Of a stretch of DNA of 35,626 nucleotides, positions 15,655-23,925 are shown in pieces (the stretch's first letter is position 1; the number at the start of each line of letters is the position of its first letter). The translations under genes and the position numbers were made by a program. The stretch spans positions 1 through 35,626 of the forward strand of contig JH610772.1 in NCBI GenBank assembly GCA_000252485.1, given 5' to 3'. The notes below the pieces were generated by a model. The model searched no databases and was not told the origin of the DNA. It saw nothing but the letters and a program-made list of their open reading frames with translations. The DNA is from Prochloron didemni P4-Papua_New_Guinea (GTDB lineage Bacteria; Cyanobacteriota; Cyanobacteriia; Cyanobacteriales; Prochloraceae).

Positions 15655-16017
15655 TTAGATAGGGCGATCGAACCGCTGCTTGATCCGAGTTGCCTTGCCA
15701 ACGCGATCGCGCAAGTAATAAAGCTTGGCTCTTTTCACTTTACCACGACGTACCACTTTGATTCCCGCTACGATAGGGGAATGGAGCAAAAACACTCTTT
15801 CTACCCCTACACCCTGGAAAATCCTGCGCACGGTAATGGTTTCGTTAATTCCCCCATTGCGCATGGCGATGACAGTGCCTTCATAAGGTTGGACTCTTTC
15901 TTTATTTCCTTCTTTAATCCGCACTCCCACTTTAACTGTATCGCCTACGTAGATTTTCGGCAAGTCTTGTTTTAAGTGTTCCTCTTCGATGGAGCGAATA
16001 ATTGCTTCTACATTCAT
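15655..16017 (-). CDS. rplS: Ribosomal protein L19
   Basis: A 120-residue large-subunit protein at the 30S-50S interface. The sequence shows the L19 pattern: [41 protein letters not shown] and [25 protein letters not shown]. It is followed on the same strand by trnW and secE; a stem-loop and a promoter candidate suggest separate transcription from these. Confidence 0.97.
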   Translation of the reverse strand: MNVEAIIRSIEEEHLKQDLPKIYVGDTVKVGVRIKEGNKERVQPYEGTVIAMRNGGINETITVRRIFQGVGVERVFLLHSPIVAGIKVVRRGKVKRAKLYYLRDRVGKATRIKQRFDRPI

Positions 16018-16172
16018 TGCTCTTTCCCCTTATTTAGTCACAATTCTCCATTCTAACATATTTCGCTATGGGTATTGAGCTTGCCAGTTTTGTGACAGGC
16101 AATACAATTTCCGGTAGGGTGCGGCACTGCCCACCACTATCCGGGATGAAAAAGCCTTGGAACATTAACCCC

Positions 16173-17939
16173 TTAGAACTTAAAGGTAGTGCGCACCGCC
16201 CCTACAACAATGGTATCGTTATTTTCATTGTGTTCTGGATTGAGAAGGACGTAAAAACCTGGGGTAACGTATATATTCTTGTTGACTTTATATTTATAGA
16301 GAGCTTCGATCAGGAATGAGGTATCTTGATCTTCTCGACTTGAAGCATCATTTGCAGTTACTTTGGGGGGCATGCCAAATATAAGTCCTCCTACGTTTCC
16401 TTCTCCACCTAGATCTGGGAAAGCAACGTTGATTGACCAGTTTATGATTGTGGCACTGGGATCCTTTGGCGCATCAGTTATTTGACCATCTAGATTAGCA
16501 TTTGCCAACCCAAACCAACCACCAATATTAACACTCTCACTTGCTTTCCAGTTTCCAGCTATGCCAAAGCGATCTGATGAAGTGGCTACAGAAGTTTCTG
16601 TTGCTAAATTGATAAAAGGTTCTTTAGCAAATGCGCTACCTGCACTACCAGAAATATTAACCTGTCCATTTGGTTGATAGCTGTGCAAATAGGTGAAAGC
16701 TAAATCTATATCTTCTGTTGGGGCGTAGTCTAGCTGGAGCCCAGCACTATAACCGCCAGAGAAGAATCCGCTTGATTCACCGGGGTCAGAAGCCAAACCA
16801 TCATCTGCTAAATAGAGGGCAGATACTTTAAACTTGTCGTCAATTTTGTAATTAACCCCAACCCCAGCACCTTCGGAACCACGATATACCAATGGATTCC
16901 GTCGTCCAAATCGAGATAGTGCCCCCGTATCGCTGCTGGCTAAATAGGGATTTAAGACATTCAAAACATTATCAATGTCCAGTCCATTTGCTCCTACATG
17001 AATGCGGGTTTTATCTCCTACCGGGAAACGATACCACAAATCATCCAGTTCAACATTGTTTCCTCCCCCTGCGTCGTGACCCAAGCGAGCCATCTCCGTA
17101 CCTGTAGCGCTGCTTAAATTTACAAAGCTTCCTGCTTGGAGGCGGGTGCGGAGTAGATCCTTTCCAGTGAAGCTAGTCTGGAAATTTAAACGAACGCGAT
17201 CGCTGAAAGTGAGATTATCATCGAGATTAGCACCTATGGCAGGAGAACCACTTGCAACAGCTTGACGCTCTCCAAAAGCCCCAGCTGCGGTAAATAGGAC
17301 TGAGGCTTTTAATTTAGTAGTAGTAGAAAACTGTTGGTCTTCCAGCACTTCTACCCTTCTTTCCCCCTCATCTACCTGCGCGTCCAGAACTGCTAATTCT
17401 GCCTCAAACTCATCTACTAATCTTTGGATCTGTCTTAATTGTCCTGGATCTAGACCAATTCCCACACCATCTCCTCTCTCATCGCCAGTGAGTAGCCTAT
17501 CCTGAATCAACCTTTCTATAGATGTAATACATTTGTTGAGGGCAGCAGCAAATTGATAGCGGTTCAATCTCAGTTCTCCCCGGAAGGTTCTATCTTCAAA
17601 GCCGCTAACACACTGATATCTTTCGATTAAGTTTCTGATTGCCTCAAATGCCCAGTGATTGGGGTCCACGTCTCGCAACTGAAAGGCGCTATTTACTTGC
17701 GCCATGGGATCTTTTTCATCATCGGGAGTTTCTAAGGCATCTAATGCTTCAATTTCCCCGTATTGGTCGATTAGGTCTAAGAGTTGGCTATTAGATGAGC
17801 CTGTTTCAGCAGATGGGATTGCTGGGGGAAAATTGCTCTCTTCTATGGTCTGAGCTACTATTGGGGCTTGAGCCACTAAGATGGAAGCGCCGATAACTGC
17901 TGGAGTTGTTTTCCATAATTGCCAGAATAATTTGGTCAT
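16173..17939 (-). CDS. Outer-membrane porin, SLH + OprB-type barrel, copy A
   Basis: A 588-residue cyanobacterial porin of the SomA/SomB or 'iron uptake porin' group. A signal peptide (1-30, ending near APIVAQT) is followed by a variable acidic region, an SLH domain (about 83-145, LRDVDPNHWAFEAIRNLIERY and GFEDRTFRG) that holds peptidoglycan or its polymer, a short coiled coil (about 170-200), and a beta barrel to the end. It ends in Phe (VRTTFKF), as outer-membrane barrels usually do. Diffusion of small solutes or inorganic ions is inferred; specificity is unknown. The start has GAGGAGA upstream. A paralogue lies immediately upstream in the same orientation. Confidence 0.92.
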   Translation of the reverse strand: MTKLFWQLWKTTPAVIGASILVAQAPIVAQTIEESNFPPAIPSAETGSSNSQLLDLIDQYGEIEALDALETPDDEKDPMAQVNSAFQLRDVDPNHWAFEAIRNLIERYQCVSGFEDRTFRGELRLNRYQFAAALNKCITSIERLIQDRLLTGDERGDGVGIGLDPGQLRQIQRLVDEFEAELAVLDAQVDEGERRVEVLEDQQFSTTTKLKASVLFTAAGAFGERQAVASGSPAIGANLDDNLTFSDRVRLNFQTSFTGKDLLRTRLQAGSFVNLSSATGTEMARLGHDAGGGNNVELDDLWYRFPVGDKTRIHVGANGLDIDNVLNVLNPYLASSDTGALSRFGRRNPLVYRGSEGAGVGVNYKIDDKFKVSALYLADDGLASDPGESSGFFSGGYSAGLQLDYAPTEDIDLAFTYLHSYQPNGQVNISGSAGSAFAKEPFINLATETSVATSSDRFGIAGNWKASESVNIGGWFGLANANLDGQITDAPKDPSATIINWSINVAFPDLGGEGNVGGLIFGMPPKVTANDASSREDQDTSFLIEALYKYKVNKNIYVTPGFYVLLNPEHNENNDTIVVGAVRTTFKF

Positions 17940-18375
17940 CTTAATTTCTCCTCACACTAAGACTTAGATCGAGAATCGTTTAATCTCTAGTTATTTTATT
18001 CTATTCCTCTGGGTGCGGGCAAAAACAGTTGGATTTTAAATTTTCAATAGTAGGGTGCGTGCCGACACCACACCACACTACTTACCCGCGATTGGGAGGC
18101 AGCCCAGAGGGCTACCCCACGTTGATAAATACATATTCAACCCCAAACAACTACTTTTGGCCACACCCATTCCTCCAGCCCTGTTGATCAGGAACCGAGC
18201 CCTGCTGTTCTATCCTAATGGAAACTGTTGCTTATTTTATCACCTAGATTAGAAAAATTGGGTCGAGTAGGATGACTCAACCCAATTTTCTCAATTAACC
18301 AGCGATAGATGGTGTGGTGGGCAGTGCCGCACCCTACTGAAAAACTCTATCAACTGAGCACACCCAAAAATCCTT
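17940..18375. other. 436-bp spacer between porin genes with a MITE
   Basis: No gene. The MITE copy at 18011-18168 fills the middle, and a GGGCAGTGCCGCACCCTACT repeat lies at about 18318-18337. Whether copy A has its own promoter is unclear; I saw no convincing -35/-10 pair. Confidence 0.6.
18011..18168. mobile_element. 158-bp MITE, GGGTGYGG family
   Basis: Begins GGGTGCGGGCAAAAACAGTT and ends with AACTACTTTTGGCCACACCC, which are imperfect inverted repeats. Interior parts match 33730-33864, with about 23 extra bp (18050-18075 carry a GTAGGGTGCG-type insertion). Flanks ATTCCTCT (18003-18010) and ATTCCTCC (18169-18176) look like a degraded target duplication. Confidence 0.8.
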
Positions 18376-19998
18376 TTAGAACTTGAAGGTAGTTCTTATT
18401 GCTCCTACTACGATCGAATCGTTATCCTCATCGTTTTCTGGGTTGAGAATCACGTATGCACCAGGAGTGATGTAGATATTCTTGTTCACTTTGTATTTGT
18501 AGAGCGCTTCGATGTGGAAGGATGTGTTTGGATCTTCCAGGGAACTATCATCATGACTAGTCAACTTAGGAGGCATGCCGAAGATGAGACCGCCTACGTT
18601 ACCTTCGCCACCCAAATCTGGAAAAGCTAGATTGACAGACCAGGTGGTTATAGTAGCGCTATTGTCATTTTTTGCGTCTGTGGCATTTGCTAAACCGAAC
18701 CAACCACCGATATTGAAGCGATCGCTCACTTTGAAATTGGTGTTTACACCAAAGCGATTTGCTTCCGTACCTACGTCACCAAAAGGTCTTCTTGAATTTC
18801 CGCTGGTAGTGCTTCCCGATATATTTACATCAGTGTCCCCATTGACTGTACCAGTTTCGTAGGTGCGAAGGTAAGTTAAACTTAGATCCCACTTATCAGT
18901 TGGTTTGATGTCTAACTGAACTCCTGCGCTATAAGTACCGTTAAACAATCCTTCTCCGTCAGCAGGATCGGAAGCATCAGAGTTAGAAAGATAGAGAGCG
19001 GAGAGTTTGAATTGCTTGCTAAATTTATGCTGAATTGCTGCACCAGCTCCCCCTGGAGCGCGATATACCAAGGGATTTCGTCGTCCAAATCGAGATAGTG
19101 CCCCTGTATCGCTGCTGGCTAAGTAGGGATTTAAGACATTCAGAACATTATCCATGTCCAGTGCATTTGCTCCTACGTGAATGCGAGTTTTATCCCCAAC
19201 TGGGAAACGATACCACAAATCATTTACTTTAATATCGTTTCCTCCTCCTGCGTCGTGACCCAAACGAGTCGTATTGGTGCCGCCGAACCTTTCAAAGTTT
19301 CCAGCTTGCAGCCTCGTGCGGAGTAGATCTTTTCCAGTGAAGCTAGTCTGGAAGTTTAAACGAACGCGATCGGCTAAAATAATTTGATCATCAACTGTTG
19401 CACCTGGATCGCCACCGGAAGCGCCAGCCAAAGTAAAGAGTACTGAGGCTTTTAACTTAGTAGTAGTAGAAAACTGATGGTCTTCCAGGAAATCCACCCG
19501 TTCTTCCAAGTCATCTACCCGACTTCCCAGCACTGCTAATTCTGCTTCAAACTCAGATACTAGCCGTTGAATCCGACTGAGATCACCACGATCAATAACA
19601 GGACGACGACTTGGGCGACTGCTGTTTTCGTTGCTAGCAGCAATCAAACGTTCGATAGCTTGGATACAATCACTCAAAGTTACGGCAAATTCATAGCGAG
19701 TTACGGGATTATTGCCTCGGTAAGTCCCGTCCTCATAGCCGCGAATACAGCCATAACGTTCAATCAATTTCTTTAGTGCGTCATGGGCCCAATGTCCGGG
19801 AGAAACATCCCGCAACTGGTTGACATTGGTGACTTGACCCAGTTCCTCTTCGTAGCGGTTTAGCTGTTCTAAGAGTTGGCTGTTGGAACTTGCTGTTTCG
19901 CCCTCCTTGGGCATTGCTTGGGCCCCAGCAGAGCTATAAGCCATTAGGAATAAGGCTCCTAATAGGGCTGGGGATGTTTTTAACAATTTTGAGAACAT
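18376..19998 (-). CDS. Outer-membrane porin, SLH + OprB-type barrel, copy B
   Basis: A 540-residue paralogue of the downstream porin. The signal peptide (1-27) ends near SSAGAQA. The SLH domain (about 57-120) contains LRDVSPGHWAHDALKKLIERYGCIRGYEDGTYRG, given here in parts as LRDVSPGHWAHDAL and GYEDGTYRG. A coiled-coil linker and an OprB-type barrel follow, ending IRTTFKF with terminal Phe. Long blocks are identical to copy A, including RFPVGDKTRIHVGAN and PYLASSDTGALSRFGRRNP. The ATG at 19998 is preferred over an in-frame GTG at 20010 because that GTG is part of the ribosome-binding sequence GTGAGGAAA. A good promoter lies 42 bp upstream. Confidence 0.92.
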   Translation of the reverse strand: MFSKLLKTSPALLGALFLMAYSSAGAQAMPKEGETASSNSQLLEQLNRYEEELGQVTNVNQLRDVSPGHWAHDALKKLIERYGCIRGYEDGTYRGNNPVTRYEFAVTLSDCIQAIERLIAASNENSSRPSRRPVIDRGDLSRIQRLVSEFEAELAVLGSRVDDLEERVDFLEDHQFSTTTKLKASVLFTLAGASGGDPGATVDDQIILADRVRLNFQTSFTGKDLLRTRLQAGNFERFGGTNTTRLGHDAGGGNDIKVNDLWYRFPVGDKTRIHVGANALDMDNVLNVLNPYLASSDTGALSRFGRRNPLVYRAPGGAGAAIQHKFSKQFKLSALYLSNSDASDPADGEGLFNGTYSAGVQLDIKPTDKWDLSLTYLRTYETGTVNGDTDVNISGSTTSGNSRRPFGDVGTEANRFGVNTNFKVSDRFNIGGWFGLANATDAKNDNSATITTWSVNLAFPDLGGEGNVGGLIFGMPPKLTSHDDSSLEDPNTSFHIEALYKYKVNKNIYITPGAYVILNPENDEDNDSIVVGAIRTTFKF

Positions 19999-20039
19999 TT
20001 TTTTCCTCACACTTTAATGGCGACAGTTATTTTGTCAAC

Positions 20040-20077
20040 CTTGGGCAATTATAAAGAGAAAGGGCAGTTTTAGTCAA
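20040..20077 (-). promoter_or_regulatory. Promoter for porin copy B
   Basis: On the minus strand TTGACT (20072-20077) and TATAAT (20048-20053) are 18 bp apart. The predicted transcript would begin near 20040, giving a leader of about 42 nt. This is the best sigma-70-type match I found in the window. Confidence 0.65.
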
Positions 20078-20111
20078 CAAGGCATGATATTTCTCAACAA
20101 TTCTTAATCTT

Positions 20112-20130
20112 ATTGACAAAATTAGTCAAT
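20112..20130. promoter_or_regulatory. Palindrome upstream of porin promoter
   Basis: ATTGAC-AAAATTA-GTCAAT, a perfect 6-bp inverted repeat with 7-bp spacer, 35 bp upstream of the -35 box. Two more GTCAA motifs lie at about 20033-20037 and 20073-20077. It could be an operator; the regulator is unknown. Confidence 0.4.
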
Positions 20131-20376
20131 TGTGCTATCATTACCCCTCTTGTTCTTGTCTCCTCATGAAGCCAAAGTAAATCTATCTATTGTGATGTGG
20201 ATGCTCCATGTCTATTCAATCTACCCCTATAGATTAACTAAACTGTGTCTTGACTAGCTTAAGATTTTTGCGTTATTAATAGGTAATAGAAAGGTAATTG
20301 TTTGGTTAAATTAAAATGAAAATATAGGCTTTCTTGGTCGTGAGGTACGTATATATATACTTTTTAAACACACTCT

Positions 20377-20455
20377 TAGGCAGCCCAGAGGGCTACCCCA
20401 CGATTGACTTTCTACATATTCAGCCGGAAACAACTATTTTCTTTTGACCACACCC
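20377..20455. mobile_element. Truncated MITE, GGGTGYGG family
   Basis: Carries the shared core TAGGCAGCCCAGAGGGCTAC and the right end TTTTGACCACACCC, but the left terminal repeat is absent. Third member of the family in this window. Confidence 0.65.
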
Positions 20456-20690
20456 TACCTAATTAGGATTTACACAAATATAGCAGTTGACAGTTGATAG
20501 TTGACAGTTGATAGCTAATACAGCACAGCAGCGGTTGCTAATCCGTGTAGCAATCGTTCTAATATTGCTATATAGGGCTTCGCGCTATAATTGTTTGGTT
20601 AAATTACTACCCCCTATTTTTCAAGGATAATGGATTTTTGTTTCCAGAATTGGCTTTTAAAAAAAGCTATAATACGTAAAAGCTTTCCAG

Positions 20691-20784
20691 AATTGTTAAT
20701 TGTTAATTGTTAATTGTTAATTGTTAATTGTTAATTGTTAATTGTTAATTGTTAATTGTTAATTGTTAATTGTTAATTGTTAAT
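20691..20784. repeat. Heptanucleotide array (TTAATTG)13
   Basis: Thirteen or so perfect, uninterrupted TTAATTG units (94 bp), the longest array here. It starts exactly at the 3' end of phoU: the phoU TAA stop (complement of 20780-20782) is made from the first repeat unit. The perfection suggests recent expansion. Confidence 0.95.
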
Positions 20785-21427
20785 CTCTATGCCCATTGAC
20801 AATATAAGAAACTCTTTGAGCAATATTAGTGGCATGGTCTGCCATTCTTTCCAAATCTCTGATGGCTAGGGCTAAGAGTAAAATCGGTTCCACAGCCCCT
20901 TGGATATTTCGCTGCTGGGCCAAAGTTTGATAGATTTTAGTATAGGCATTATCTACTTCATCATCTAAATGCTTGATGGTTTCTCCTGCCGTTCCATCTA
21001 ATTCCCCTAAGGCTTTGAGACTTTTTCTCAACATTCCCTGAGCGAAGTCTGACATTTCTTCTATTTCTTTCATACAGGGATGGGGGGGGTAATTAAATAG
21101 CTTGACTGCCATCTCGGTCAAGTTTTGAGCGTAATCCCCAATCCTCTCTAAGTCTCGCACTAACTGCATGTAGGCGCTCAAAATGCGCAATTCTTTGGCT
21201 ACAGGTGCTTGAAGTGTAAGGATAGTGGCGCATTCTTCTTCGATTTGACGATAATATTGGTCAATACGCTTCTCTCGGGATTGGAATTCCTGGGCTAGTT
21301 CCAGTTTACCAGCAAATAAGCATTGATGAGAAAGGCGAAAGGAGTCTTCCACTAAGGCTCCCATGCGCAAAACATCTTGCTTTAATCGCCGTAGACACTT
21401 CTGAAAGTAAGTTGTTCGCTCTAGCAT
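20780..21427 (-). CDS. phoU: Phosphate signalling protein PhoU
   Basis: A 215-residue, all-helical PhoU with two repeats of a three-helix bundle. Metal-binding ERIGDYAQN (about 95-103) and ERMADHATN (about 193-201) are the hallmark motifs of the two halves. PhoU links the Pst transporter with the sensor kinase and keeps the Pho regulon off when phosphate is adequate. The gene is the last of sphR-sphS-phoU, all on the minus strand. A 160-bp gap separates it from sphS. The stop codon lies in a heptanucleotide array. Confidence 0.96.
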   Translation of the reverse strand: MLERTTYFQKCLRRLKQDVLRMGALVEDSFRLSHQCLFAGKLELAQEFQSREKRIDQYYRQIEEECATILTLQAPVAKELRILSAYMQLVRDLERIGDYAQNLTEMAVKLFNYPPHPCMKEIEEMSDFAQGMLRKSLKALGELDGTAGETIKHLDDEVDNAYTKIYQTLAQQRNIQGAVEPILLLALAIRDLERMADHATNIAQRVSYIVNGHRD

Positions 21428-21588
21428 TATATCAGGGAATAGGGAATAGAAAAAAGAAAATAATCAAGCTCTTATATCAAGTGATAGCAAAGAAAAGTTA
21501 ACTATTGATTAATGTTGATTGAGAAATGGAATAAACTATAAGTCTCGCCCAAAGACCCAAAGGAAAGAGAAAGATATTATTGATATAA

Positions 21589-22863
21589 TTATTCTAGAGG
21601 AAGAACAATTTTTAGCCATGCACCGCCAGTTTCAGGATGATTTTGAGCAGTAATAGAGCCCCCATGAGCTTTGATAATTTGTTGGACGATGGCCAGTCCT
21701 AAACCGCTGCCTCCATCGCGGGGTAATGTTTCTGGGTGGCTCAAGTCAGACGATTGTCTGGTTCTGGAGGGATCTCCTCGATAAAGGCGCTGGAAGATAT
21801 GGGGTAGGTCCGCAGCTGCAAAGCCAGAGCCAGAATCGATAATATTAATGGTCAGTTCTCCTGTTTTGGGTCTATCAGTTTCTACTTCCACCCGAATCTT
21901 GCCTCTGACAGGACTGTGTTTGATGCTATTATCCAGTAAGTTTAGCAATACTTGGGTGAGGCGATCGCGGTCTGCTTCCAGTTCTACACATTCATGCCCA
22001 AAATAATTTAGCTCTACTTCTTTTTGCTGGGCTAGGGGCTGAAGGGTTTCCCAGGCGGAAAAAATTAATTCTTCTATTTTAATAGACTGATACTGAAGCT
22101 GTTCTTGGGGATTTTCTTGCAGGCGACTGATGTCCAACCAGTTTTGTACCAGTTCGATCAGGCGCTGGGTTTCTTTTAACATCCGCTCTACCCAACTGCG
22201 TTCTGGATTTTGCAGGCGAGATTGCAAAGTTTCGGCTACTAGAGAGATAGAGGTTAGGGGAGTTCTCAGTTCGTGAGCGAGATAGGCTTTGGCGCGATGG
22301 CGGGATTGGGACAGTTCCACTAAAGGTTGCTGGTTCTCCAGAAAAACTCCTACTTCTTGCTGGGGGAGAGGAAAACAAGTGGCTTTTAAGAGGAGGGGTG
22401 TGCGCTTGCCATTGGTTTTGGGAGAGTAAAATTGCCATTCTATTACTTGGGTTTGTTGGGATTTGCGAGTTCGTTCGATGGCGCGATCGAGTTCGTAGGA
22501 CAGAACGAACTCTAGGAGTAAGCGCACTGTTCCCGATCGCCAACTGTCCATAGTTAACAGTTCTCGCGCCTTTTGATTGCACCAGATCAGTTGGTTGTCT
22601 TCATCTAGGAGCAAATAGCCAATGGGTGCTATTTCTAGAATCTGCTGCCAGGTTTGCAATTGTAATTGCAATTGTTCCCTGGTTTGAAAGATTCGGGAAA
22701 CCTCTCGCCGCACTAGAGATAGTACTGGCAAAGATGCTAATTCTGCGGTCTCATCAGACAAAAAATCTAGCATTCCCCTTAATTGGCGATCGGTCTGGTA
22801 CTGTTTCCAGAAGAAAAAACCAACTCCCAAGGATAGCCCCAGGATAAATTGGATGAAAGGCAT
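21589..22863 (-). CDS. sphS: Phosphate-sensing histidine kinase SphS (PhoR type)
   Basis: A 424-residue sensor kinase. A single N-terminal hydrophobic segment (1-18) should tether it to the membrane; a PAS-like domain spans about 70-180; the HisKA motif AYLAHELRTPLTS has phospho-acceptor His197; the ATPase domain shows NLLDN (308-312), DSGSGF (343-348) and GGSGLGLA (384-391). It is expected to phosphorylate SphR under phosphate limitation, as known for cyanobacterial SphS. The start ATG has no Shine-Dalgarno sequence; the upstream 48 bp are heptanucleotide repeats, so expression may depend on readthrough and ribosomes arriving from sphR. Confidence 0.93.
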   Translation of the reverse strand: MPFIQFILGLSLGVGFFFWKQYQTDRQLRGMLDFLSDETAELASLPVLSLVRREVSRIFQTREQLQLQLQTWQQILEIAPIGYLLLDEDNQLIWCNQKARELLTMDSWRSGTVRLLLEFVLSYELDRAIERTRKSQQTQVIEWQFYSPKTNGKRTPLLLKATCFPLPQQEVGVFLENQQPLVELSQSRHRAKAYLAHELRTPLTSISLVAETLQSRLQNPERSWVERMLKETQRLIELVQNWLDISRLQENPQEQLQYQSIKIEELIFSAWETLQPLAQQKEVELNYFGHECVELEADRDRLTQVLLNLLDNSIKHSPVRGKIRVEVETDRPKTGELTINIIDSGSGFAAADLPHIFQRLYRGDPSRTRQSSDLSHPETLPRDGGSGLGLAIVQQIIKAHGGSITAQNHPETGGAWLKIVLPLE

Positions 22864-22911
22864 TGGTTGTTTGTTATTTGTTTATTTGTTGTTTGTTATT
22901 TGTTTTTTGTT
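22864..22911. repeat. Heptanucleotide array between sphR and sphS
   Basis: TTGGTTG, TTTGTTA, TTTGTTT, TTTGTTG and similar units, partly irregular. It abuts the sphS start codon and occupies the position where a ribosome-binding site is expected. Confidence 0.75.
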
Positions 22912-22940
22912 CTCCTTTTAATGGCAATGACTAGACAAAT

Positions 22941-23696
22941 CTAGCCAAAACGATAACCAAAGCCTCGCACTGTAATCAGGTATTCTGGCTGAGAAGGGTC
23001 TCGCTCTAATTTTTCCCGCAACCAACGAATGTGGACATCTACAGTTTTGGTATCCCCCAAGAAATCAGCTCCCCAAACCTGTTGGATTAATTGCTCTCGA
23101 GACCAAACTCGACGAGGATAACTCATGAATAAGTCTAGTAAACGAAATTCTTTCGGGGAAAGATTGACTTCTTCTCCTCGAACTACTACCCGACACTCTT
23201 CCGGAAAGAGAATTACTTCTTGATACTCTCTTACGGAAGATTGTGGTAAAGAACTGAAGCGCTGGCGGCGGAGTAACGCGCGACAGCGAGCAACCAATTC
23301 TCGCATGCTAAAAGGTTTGGTGAGGTAATCGTCTGCTCCTACTTCTAAACCCAGAACTCGGTCCGTTTCGCTACCTTTGGCACTGAGAATTAAAATAGGG
23401 ATAATATTGCCTTGATAGCGCAGTAAACGACACACATCTAAACCGTTAACCTGGGGTAGCATTAGGTCCAAAACAATTAGTTCTAAGGGCTTGTGGTTCC
23501 CAGAGGATTCCGCATTTTGCAGCAATGTTAATGCTGCCCGTCCATCTGTAGCGGTAATGACTTCATAACCTTCCTCTTCTAAGGCTAAGACAATCATATC
23601 CCGAATTAAATCTTCATCTTCCACTACGAGAATGCGAGTGGTTCGGGTTAATTCCCTCTGGGAAGGACTCTGAGGTAGCAAGTCAAGCGTCGGCAT
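22941..23696 (-). CDS. sphR: Phosphate response regulator SphR (PhoB type)
   Basis: A 251-residue OmpR/PhoB-class regulator. The receiver domain (about 20-135) has acidic pocket EDED (26-29), phospho-acceptor Asp77 in VLDLMLP and Lys127 in TKPF. The winged-helix DNA-binding domain (about 158-250) includes LSPKEFRLLDLFM, TVDVHIRWLREKLE and the wing VRGFGYRFG. It activates phosphate-scavenging genes in cyanobacteria by binding Pho boxes. First gene of sphR-sphS-phoU; sphS starts 77 bp downstream. I saw no convincing Pho box immediately upstream. Confidence 0.94.
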   Translation of the reverse strand: MPTLDLLPQSPSQRELTRTTRILVVEDEDLIRDMIVLALEEEGYEVITATDGRAALTLLQNAESSGNHKPLELIVLDLMLPQVNGLDVCRLLRYQGNIIPILILSAKGSETDRVLGLEVGADDYLTKPFSMRELVARCRALLRRQRFSSLPQSSVREYQEVILFPEECRVVVRGEEVNLSPKEFRLLDLFMSYPRRVWSREQLIQQVWGADFLGDTKTVDVHIRWLREKLERDPSQPEYLITVRGFGYRFG

Positions 23697-23770
23697 AAAA
23701 CCCTTGATAGTAAAGTTCTCTATGCCAATTTATACACCAAAATACCAGTTTTACGAGGTGTGTTTAAAAC

Positions 23771-23884
23771 TATAGCGCTTCGCTCCTAAAGTGTCATTAC
23801 ATGCTACATTTTTGTACAAAGGTGCTGCATCTGCTGCATCACCTTTGTACAAAGCGTGCATGGGCATTTTTTTGCTCTTCTTCT
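23771..23884. repeat. TTTGTACAAAGG repeat, uninterrupted copy
   Basis: CTATAGCGCTTCGCTCCTAA, then GTGTCATTACATGCTAC, then the palindrome TTTGTACAAAGG...CCTTTGTACAAA, and a TGCATGGGCATTTTT end. In reverse complement it matches 6872-7091 without the inserted 101-bp element; the empty site is AGTGTC at 23790-23795. Confidence 0.8.
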
Positions 23885-23921
23885 TAATTGTTCATTGTTA
23901 ATTGTTCATTGCTCATTGCTA
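23884..23921. repeat. Heptanucleotide array (TTAATTG/TTCATTG)
   Basis: TTAATTG, TTCATTG, TTAATTG, TTCATTG and CTCATTG units just downstream of the response-regulator stop codon. Confidence 0.75.
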
Positions 23922-23925
23922 TAAC

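Larger units (their letters stand above)
19999..20779. other. 781-bp region between porin B and phoU
   Basis: No gene was recognised. It contains the porin B promoter and TTGAC inverted repeats (20026-20130), a truncated MITE (20377-20455), a GTTGACAGTTGATA tandem (about 20485-20513), a GCTATATAGGGCTTCGCGCTATA stretch (about 20568-20590, written here as landmarks only) and the long heptanucleotide array ending at the phoU stop. Confidence 0.6.

Noticed and set aside
16068-16319. Plus-strand frame of 83 codons near the rplS start
   Set aside because: It overlaps the end of the porin gene on the other strand and an interspersed GTAGGGTGCGGCACTGCC repeat; no family features.
20691-20784. Array that might be mistaken for a CRISPR
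   Set aside because: Units are 7 bp with no spacers; there are no cas genes. No CRISPR array was found in the window.
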